Shown in pieces: positions 58,964-64,000 of a stretch of 64,000 nt of DNA. A program made the position numbers and the translations under genes. The DNA lies in the NCBI RefSeq assembly GCF_001713395.1, contig NZ_CP016450.1, positions 1,240,001 through 1,304,000 on the forward strand. The letters run 5' to 3'. Each line of letters starts with the position of its first letter. Position 1 is the first letter of the stretch. This DNA comes from Sinorhizobium sp. RAC02. Lineage in GTDB: Bacteria > Pseudomonadota > Alphaproteobacteria > Rhizobiales > Rhizobiaceae. The notes beneath the pieces are model-generated. The model worked only from the letters and a program-made list of their open reading frames with translations. It made no database searches and was not told the origin of the DNA.

Positions 58964-59133
58964 CAGCGAGGGCTCATCACCGTTTCAGTGTCCCGAAAAG
59001 ACCCATAACTCAGCCGGTTAACCGGAAGCGGCGCTACAACTTTTCCCGACTTGTTGCTGACGCATTCCGGGCCTAAAATTCCCACACACCCGAAAGCAAT
59101 ATCGCCGGCTGGATGTGAAAAGGGGAGGTCGCA

Positions 59134-59349
59134 ATGGACGTGCTTCGAGACCCCACGCATATCGGCATGTTCGAACCGCAGGATCTGGATGTTCTGCAGG
59201 GCGTTTTCACACGATTGACGGCAACCAGGAGCCCTGCCTTCGACGAGGCCCGGGCCCGTTCGCTCGCGCGATCGATCATCACGCTGTATCGGCATGGCGT
59301 GCGTGATCCCGAGCAGATCTTCGACGTGCTGCAAGTGCCGTCGTCCTGA
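59134..59349 (+). CDS. Small protein of unknown function, 71 aa
   Basis: A 71-residue open frame, MDVLRDPTHIGMFEPQDLDVLQ..., ending DPEQIFDVLQVPSS, with a good ribosome site (GGGGAGGTCGCA before ATG 59134). It is predicted to be helical and soluble, with no cysteine and no membrane segment. The coding frame keeps a GC-rich third position like true genes here. No family is recognised. The upstream region contains the palindrome CCGGTTAACCGG at 59014-59025. Confidence 0.6.
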   Translation: MDVLRDPTHIGMFEPQDLDVLQGVFTRLTATRSPAFDEARARSLARSIITLYRHGVRDPEQIFDVLQVPSS

Positions 59350-59576
59350 CGCCGCAATCGCTATCCCAATTTCCAATGAGCGCTCGCCCGGCAACGGCGG
59401 GCGCTTAACCATATGGAAACCATAAATCAAACAAGCTCTTTCCCAGCTTTGCATCCATTCGCAATTTTGCCATCTTATTGGCATGATTAACGTACTGTTA
59501 TTTACTGAGTGGCATTGACGGCCGGCTTGCAGGGGCAAGACAGGTTGGCTGGCACACCGTCGGGGACAATAGCGGC

Positions 59577-60593
59577 GTGGGACATAAAACTTTCGAGAAA
59601 AATGCGATCCGGTTCGGCAAGAGCTTGAGATTGCTGGCTATTCCTCTGGTCTGCGCGAGCCTTGCTGCCTGCGCGACGACGACGCCCGCGCCGAAGAAGA
59701 AGGTGCGCAGCAAGGAATTCTTTTCTGAATCCGAATATGGCGTGAAGGCAAGTCCGCGCGTCGTGGAAGAAGGCCAGGCCGTGCCAAAGGGTGGCGGCCG
59801 CTACCAGGTTGGCAAGGCCTATCAGGTTCGCGGCAAGTGGTACCAGCCGAAGGAAGAGCCCGGTTACAACAAGACAGGTCTCGCGTCGTGGTACGGTTCA
59901 GCCTTCCACGGCCGCAAGACGGCGAATGGCGAAGTCTACGACAAGTACCATCTCTCCGCCGCGCACCCGACGTTCCCGTTGCCGAGCTATGCGCGGGTCA
60001 CCAACATGGAAAACGGGACCTCCGTTATCGTGCGCGTCAACGACCGCGGCCCTTACCATGAGGGCCGGGTGATCGACGTTTCGTCGAAGACGGCCGATCT
60101 GCTCGACATGAAGCGCACCGGCACGGCCAAGGTGCGCGTGCAATATGTCGGCAAGGCCCGCCTGGACGGGCACGACATGCCGTACCTCATGGCCTCCTAC
60201 ATTCCGAAGGGATCGCGCGTGCCGGCGGTCGACCCGGGCGGCCAGATCGCGACGGGCGTCATGGTGGCTTCCGCCGACAACCGTTCGCTGCCTGGCGTCG
60301 GCACGGAAGAAAACGTGCTGACCGTGCCCGACAAGAGCACGATGACGGCGCTCGCCAAGACGGCCCCGACAGCCGAGGCCTTCCAGGTGATGGAACAGTT
60401 CGTCATGCTGCCGGAGATCGGCCCGCTGCCAATCGAACGACCGAATTTCGTGCCCCAGCTTTCCGCTGAGCCAAGCTATGCGGCGGCCTATGCGGACGAG
60501 CGCGTGCGCGACGCTGCCGGCGCCTTCGATGCCATCCTGACGATGGACGGCCAGTTGACGCCGCTTTCCGCATTTGCCGACAACGCGGGCTGA
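59577..60593 (+). CDS. rlpA: Septal ring lytic transglycosylase RlpA family lipoprotein
   Basis: Outer-membrane-type lipoprotein of 338 residues that would act on denuded peptidoglycan glycans. The signal peptide ends in the lipobox LAAC with Cys32. The double-psi beta-barrel (about 100-185) carries GLASWYGSAFHGRKTANGEVYDKYHLSAAHPTFPLPSYARVTN and VRVNDRGPYHEGRVIDVS, including the catalytic Glu/Asp region. No C-terminal SPOR domain is visible. The start is GTG 59577. It is followed 70 bp later by the carboxypeptidase-like gene, so the two may form a cell-wall pair. Confidence 0.9.
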   Translation: MGHKTFEKNAIRFGKSLRLLAIPLVCASLAACATTTPAPKKKVRSKEFFSESEYGVKASPRVVEEGQAVPKGGGRYQVGKAYQVRGKWYQPKEEPGYNKTGLASWYGSAFHGRKTANGEVYDKYHLSAAHPTFPLPSYARVTNMENGTSVIVRVNDRGPYHEGRVIDVSSKTADLLDMKRTGTAKVRVQYVGKARLDGHDMPYLMASYIPKGSRVPAVDPGGQIATGVMVASADNRSLPGVGTEENVLTVPDKSTMTALAKTAPTAEAFQVMEQFVMLPEIGPLPIERPNFVPQLSAEPSYAAAYADERVRDAAGAFDAILTMDGQLTPLSAFADNAG

Positions 60594-60663
60594 TCGCCCG
60601 CGTTCCCAAAGCCGTTTGCGCAATGCGGTCGGCTGTGGGAGTGTGACGACATTCGGAGTCGCC

Positions 60664-61827
60664 ATGCATCGCCGTCTTTTCGCCGCCCTCATTGTCCTTC
60701 TGTCCTTTTCCAGCATTGCGCACGCGCAGTCTGCCGCGCCGCAGGCGGGCTTCGACGTCAAGGCGAAGCAGGTCTACCTCATCGAGGCGGAAACCGGCAC
60801 GGTGCTGTTTGCCCGCGCCGAGGACGAGACCGTTCCCGCCGCCTCGCTTGCCAAGCTGATGACCATGGCGACGGTCTTCAAGGCGCTGGCCGGCGGCGAA
60901 ATCACGCTCGATACGCAATTTCCCGTCACCGAACATGCCTGGCGCACGGGCGGTGCACCATCGCGCACCTCCACCATGTTCGCCGCCCTGAAATCGAACG
61001 TGCGCGTCGAAGACCTGGTCCGCGGCGTCATCATTCAGTTCGCCAACGACGCCTGCATCATCCTCGGCGAGGGCATCGCCGGTTCGGAGACCGCCTTCGC
61101 CGAAAGGATGACGCAGGAGGCGAGAGCGCTGGGGCTGCAGAAATCCGGCTTCGCCAATGCCACCGGCCTGCCGGACCCGGCAAACAAGGTGACGATGCGC
61201 GAAATGGTGCAGCTCGCCCGGCACCTGCAGACGACCTATCCGGACTACATGCGCTACTATCTCGAGCCGGAATTCGAGTGGAACAAGATCAAGCAGCGCA
61301 ACCGCAATCCGCTTCTGACCCTCAATATCGGCGTGACGGGCTTCGTGACCGGCTTTTCGGAGGAGGGCGGCTATTCCATCGTCGCGGCGGTCAACCGCGA
61401 CGGCAAGCACCTAGTGCTCGCCATGGGCGGCATGGAAAACGACAAGGTCCGCATCGAGGAAACCCGTCGCATCATCGAATGGGCGCTCTCCTCCTTCGAG
61501 CGTCGTACGCTCTTCAAGGAGGGTGAGGCGATCGCCGATGCCAGCGTCTATGGCGGCGATGCATCCAGCGTGCCGCTAGTGGCCGGCGAGCAGGTGGACG
61601 TCTTCCTGCCGAAGGACAATTCGCAAAAGCTCGTCGCACGCGTGGTCTATACATGGCCGGTGCGGGCGCCGGTCGAGCCGGGCCAGGCGATCGGCACCCT
61701 GAAGATCTGGAACGACAAACAATTGTTGCGCGAAGTACCGGTGGAGACAGCGGGTTCGGTCGGCGTCGGCGCTCTGCGCTCCCGGGCGCTGGATGCGCTG
61801 ATCGAGTTGTTCTTCTTCTGGATTTGA
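60664..61827 (+). CDS. D-alanyl-D-alanine carboxypeptidase (PBP5/6, S11) homologue with altered active site
   Basis: Penicillin-binding protein-like protein of 387 residues with a signal peptide (cleaved near Ala21, HAQS). The fold is that of family S11: the nucleophile motif SLAK is at Ser61-Lys64. The two other catalytic motifs are changed: SxN is Phe126-Ala127-Asn128 (QFANDA) and KTG is Val228-Thr229-Gly230 (GFVTGFS). The PBP5-type C-terminal domain (about 285-360) and a hydrophobic end IELFFFWI suggestive of membrane attachment are present. The ATG at 60664 was chosen over a longer frame that overlaps rlpA. It could be a regulator or binding protein rather than an active carboxypeptidase; motif changes were checked on the codons. 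Confidence 0.85.
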   Translation: MHRRLFAALIVLLSFSSIAHAQSAAPQAGFDVKAKQVYLIEAETGTVLFARAEDETVPAASLAKLMTMATVFKALAGGEITLDTQFPVTEHAWRTGGAPSRTSTMFAALKSNVRVEDLVRGVIIQFANDACIILGEGIAGSETAFAERMTQEARALGLQKSGFANATGLPDPANKVTMREMVQLARHLQTTYPDYMRYYLEPEFEWNKIKQRNRNPLLTLNIGVTGFVTGFSEEGGYSIVAAVNRDGKHLVLAMGGMENDKVRIEETRRIIEWALSSFERRTLFKEGEAIADASVYGGDASSVPLVAGEQVDVFLPKDNSQKLVARVVYTWPVRAPVEPGQAIGTLKIWNDKQLLREVPVETAGSVGVGALRSRALDALIELFFFWI

Positions 61828-61947
61828 CGGGGCGGGCGACGGCGAAAAGCGTTTCGCCGGCCGGAAACATCGGTTAGTAGTGGTCCGACTCGCCCCGGCC
61901 CCGCCGGGTAACGCCGCTCTTGCGGCCATTGGTAACGGAAACAGGAT

Positions 61948-62631
61948 TTGTCGGCCGCACCCGGTTTGTTTGTCACGTTCGAAGGCGGCGAGGGCGCCGG
62001 AAAGTCGACGCAGATCCGGCTTCTGGCCGAGGCATTGCGCGCGCGCGGCTTGCCCGTGCTGATGACGCGCGAGCCAGGCGGCTCGAAGGGCGCGGAAGCC
62101 GTCCGACACGTTCTCCTGTCTGGCGCGGCCGAACCCTATGGCATCCGCATGGAAGCGATCCTCTTTGCCGCCGCGCGCAACGATCATGTCGAGCAGGTCA
62201 TCCGCCCGGCGCTGTCCGCGGGCACCGTCGTGCTCTGTGATCGCTTCATGGATTCGTCCCGCGTCTACCAGGGCATCACCGGCAACCTGGAGCAACCATT
62301 CATCGCGGCGCTGGAGCGCGTGGCCGTCAACGGCGTCGTGCCGGACTGCACCATCATCTTCGACCTGCCGGCCGCCATCGGCCTGGAGCGCGCCCGCAAG
62401 CGCAGCGCCGGACCCGACGAGCAGCCGGACCGCTTCGAGAAGGAAGAGCTGGAAACGCACGAGAAGCGCCGCGAGGCCTTTCTCGATATTGCCGAACGCG
62501 AACCGCTGCGCTGCCGTGTGGTCGACGCGACACAGACGCAGGAGGCGATCGCTATCCAGGTGCTCGCCATCACAGAGCCGCTGCTGCCGATCAACGCGCA
62601 CGACCGGCACGACCCGGAGCATGTCTCGTGA
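61948..62631 (+). CDS. tmk: Thymidylate kinase
   Basis: dTMP kinase for dTTP synthesis, 227 residues: P-loop GGEGAGKST at 13-21, [31 protein letters not shown] with the DR motif, and the C-terminal LID region with [18 protein letters not shown]. The start is TTG 61948 with AACAGGA shortly upstream; no in-frame ATG fits better. The stop overlaps the holB start (GTGA), a common tmk-holB pair. Confidence 0.95.
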   Translation: MSAAPGLFVTFEGGEGAGKSTQIRLLAEALRARGLPVLMTREPGGSKGAEAVRHVLLSGAAEPYGIRMEAILFAAARNDHVEQVIRPALSAGTVVLCDRFMDSSRVYQGITGNLEQPFIAALERVAVNGVVPDCTIIFDLPAAIGLERARKRSAGPDEQPDRFEKEELETHEKRREAFLDIAEREPLRCRVVDATQTQEAIAIQVLAITEPLLPINAHDRHDPEHVS

Positions 62632-63659
62632 GCGACGATCGTCCCGGCATCCTCGACGGTGCGGTGCATCCTGCCGAGCAGACAAGGCTTTTCGGCCATG
62701 CCGCAGCGGAACATTTCCTGGCGCGCTCCTACAGGTCCGGCAAGGGCCACCACGCCATCCTGATCGAAGGGCCGGAAGGCATCGGCAAGGCAACGCTCGC
62801 CTTCCGCTTCGCCAACCACGTGCTGCACCATCCGGAACCAGCCGACGCGCCGGAAACGATGGCCGACCCGTCTCCCGGTTCACCGATTACCCGCCAGCTC
62901 GTGGCCGGCGCCTCGCACAATCTGCTGCACCTCACCCGGCCGGTCGACGAGAAGACCGGCAAGGTGAAATCGGCGATCACCGTCGACGAGGTGCGCAAAG
63001 CCGGAAAATTCCTGGCCCAGACGTCCGGTACGGGCAACTGGCGCATCGTCATCATCGATCCCGCCGACGACCTCAACCGTAATGCTGCCAACGCCATCCT
63101 GAAAATCCTCGAAGAGCCGCCGAAGCGCTCGCTCTTCCTCGTCCTGACCCATGCTCCGGGAAAACTGCTGCCGACCATTCGCTCGCGCTGCCTGCCGCTG
63201 GCGCTGTCGCCGCTGTCGGAAGCCGATCTTGCCGCCGCCCTCGACAGCCTCGGCGCAGCACCGTCCGGGCCGCGTGCGGCAGACGTTCTCTCGGCAGCCC
63301 ATGGCAGCGTCTCCGAAGCGCTGAAGCTGGTGAACTACGGGGGCTTCGACATCGTCGAGGCCTTCCGCACCATCGTCGAAGCCACGGCGGAGCCACCGCG
63401 CCGCGACGTGCACAAGCTCGCGGACGTACTATCGGCCAAGGACAGCGACACGGTCTTTTCGTTCTTCTGCCAGCACGTCACGGATTTCGTGACCGACAGC
63501 GCCCGCACCGCCGCGCTTTCCGGCGACATCGCCCGCGCCGACCGTCTCGCGCAGTTGTCCTCGCAGCTTGGCGAACGCATCACCATCGCACAGGCCTACA
63601 ACCTCGACCGCAAGCAGACGATCATCAGCGTGCTCGACGATATCCGAGCTTCGCTGTAG
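62628..63659 (+). CDS. holB: DNA polymerase III subunit delta'
   Basis: Clamp-loader subunit of 343 residues: AAA+ fold with [15 protein letters not shown] at about 48-62, [22 protein letters not shown], and the SRC motif in IRSRCLPL. The Walker A lysine is present, but the site is of the delta' type. Start GTG 62628 overlaps the tmk stop. In many rhizobia metG follows; here a secreted-protein gene begins after 71 bp instead, which may reflect an insertion. Confidence 0.93.
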   Translation: MSDDRPGILDGAVHPAEQTRLFGHAAAEHFLARSYRSGKGHHAILIEGPEGIGKATLAFRFANHVLHHPEPADAPETMADPSPGSPITRQLVAGASHNLLHLTRPVDEKTGKVKSAITVDEVRKAGKFLAQTSGTGNWRIVIIDPADDLNRNAANAILKILEEPPKRSLFLVLTHAPGKLLPTIRSRCLPLALSPLSEADLAAALDSLGAAPSGPRAADVLSAAHGSVSEALKLVNYGGFDIVEAFRTIVEATAEPPRRDVHKLADVLSAKDSDTVFSFFCQHVTDFVTDSARTAALSGDIARADRLAQLSSQLGERITIAQAYNLDRKQTIISVLDDIRASL

Positions 63660-63730
63660 TAGCGCGCAATCCCCACCCACGCCACAGTTCCGGCTCAGTC
63701 GGCTGCGACCCTTTCCGATGATTCCGGGGG

Positions 63731-64000
63731 ATGTTCATGCCAGCAACGTGGTTCTGCTGCGCAGTATTTGCATTGGCGCTTTCTGCCACGGCCGCTGCCG
63801 CTGACAGCAGAAGCGGCGCTTCGTTTCCTGTCGAGGCCGCCATCGTGCTGGAAAACGGTGAACCGATTGCCGGCGCCGCCATGTACACAATCGGTGAGGA
63901 ATGCCAGATTTTCACGCGGGAGCAGCATACGTTTGGCCTCTCGCTCAAGGTGCACGTAGGTAGTTCCCGATGCCTATCGAGCGAGTTGTACCTGCGCTGC
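63731..64000 (+). CDS. Secreted protein of unknown function (5' part)
   Basis: An open frame running off the right edge, 90 codons seen. From ATG 63731 (or the in-frame ATG at 63737, GGGGG upstream) it encodes a signal peptide (ATWFCCAVFALALSATAAAA before DSRSG), then SGASFPVEAAIVLENGEPIAGAAMYTIGEECQIFTREQHTFGLSLKVHV. Four cysteines follow the signal in the visible part. No family is recognised; function unknown. Confidence 0.6.
   Translation, partial: MFMPATWFCCAVFALALSATAAAADSRSGASFPVEAAIVLENGEPIAGAAMYTIGEECQIFTREQHTFGLSLKVHVGSSRCLSSELYLRC

Noticed and set aside
59376..59412. GC-rich hairpin around a GCAA loop before rlpA
   Set aside because: Stem has a bulge and no U-tract follows, so it was not called as a terminator.

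Overview
The window is ordinary chromosomal DNA of an alphaproteobacterium of the order Hyphomicrobiales (Rhizobiales), most likely family Rhizobiaceae. Pointers are the high GC content, an aapJ-aapQ-aapM amino-acid transporter, a one-step phosphatidylcholine synthase with the full Pcs signature, an EipB-type envelope protein with its cysteine pair, LexA boxes of the alphaproteobacterial type (GTTC-N7-GTTC), and the long rpsB-tsf-pyrH-frr-uppS-cdsA-rseP-bamA-lpxD-fabZ-lpxA-lpxI-lpxB cluster. The genus cannot be settled from sequence alone. No prophage, transposase, CRISPR array or rRNA gene was seen; the only tRNA is tRNA-Lys(UUU).

Layout. 1-2.7 kb: aap transporter (minus strand) with a hairpin attenuator after aapJ. 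3-8.5 kb: metC, a flavin monooxygenase, an NDUFS6-like zinc protein, a hydrolase, cysE, a DUF3126 protein and a phasin. 8.7-16 kb: clpS-clpA, azlC-azlD, then a tightly packed minus-strand group (Tat-type secreted protein, HIT, DUF482, glycerophosphodiesterase, RidA). 16-30.5 kb: eipB, then translation factors, nucleotide metabolism, phospholipid precursor synthesis, outer-membrane assembly and lipid A synthesis in one direction. 30.5-36 kb: gltA, comEC, lexA, tRNA-Lys. 36-48.4 kb: ccdA, an AEC carrier, a UbiH-type hydroxylase, pcs, a quinone oxidoreductase, a complete BMP-type ABC importer, hspQ, and a coiled-coil protein paired with an orphan TAXI binding protein. 48.5-54.7 kb: glnB-glnA behind a sigma-54 promoter, the NAD(P)HX repair enzyme, an EamA exporter, DUF72 and GST. 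54.7-64 kb: divergent uvrA and ssb sharing a LexA box, a cupin, a small protein, rlpA, a D,D-carboxypeptidase-like protein with an altered active site, tmk, holB, and the start of a secreted protein cut by the window edge.

Functional themes are envelope building (lipid A, BamA, RseP, UppS, CdsA, Pcs, RlpA, EipB), nitrogen and sulfur amino-acid metabolism (Aap, GlnB/GlnA, MetC, CysE, AzlCD), and DNA maintenance under SOS control (LexA, UvrA, SSB). I found no convincing new multi-gene system. The points most worth a second look are the carboxypeptidase homologue lacking two of three catalytic motifs, the coiled-coil/TAXI pair without a TRAP permease, two sets of 20-bp tandem repeats (aapJ/metC region and after tsf), a decayed in-frame copy of the end of nnr, and a zinc ligand missing from UvrA. 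Six genes appear to start at GTG or TTG (DUF3126, clpA, ccdA, rlpA, tmk, holB).
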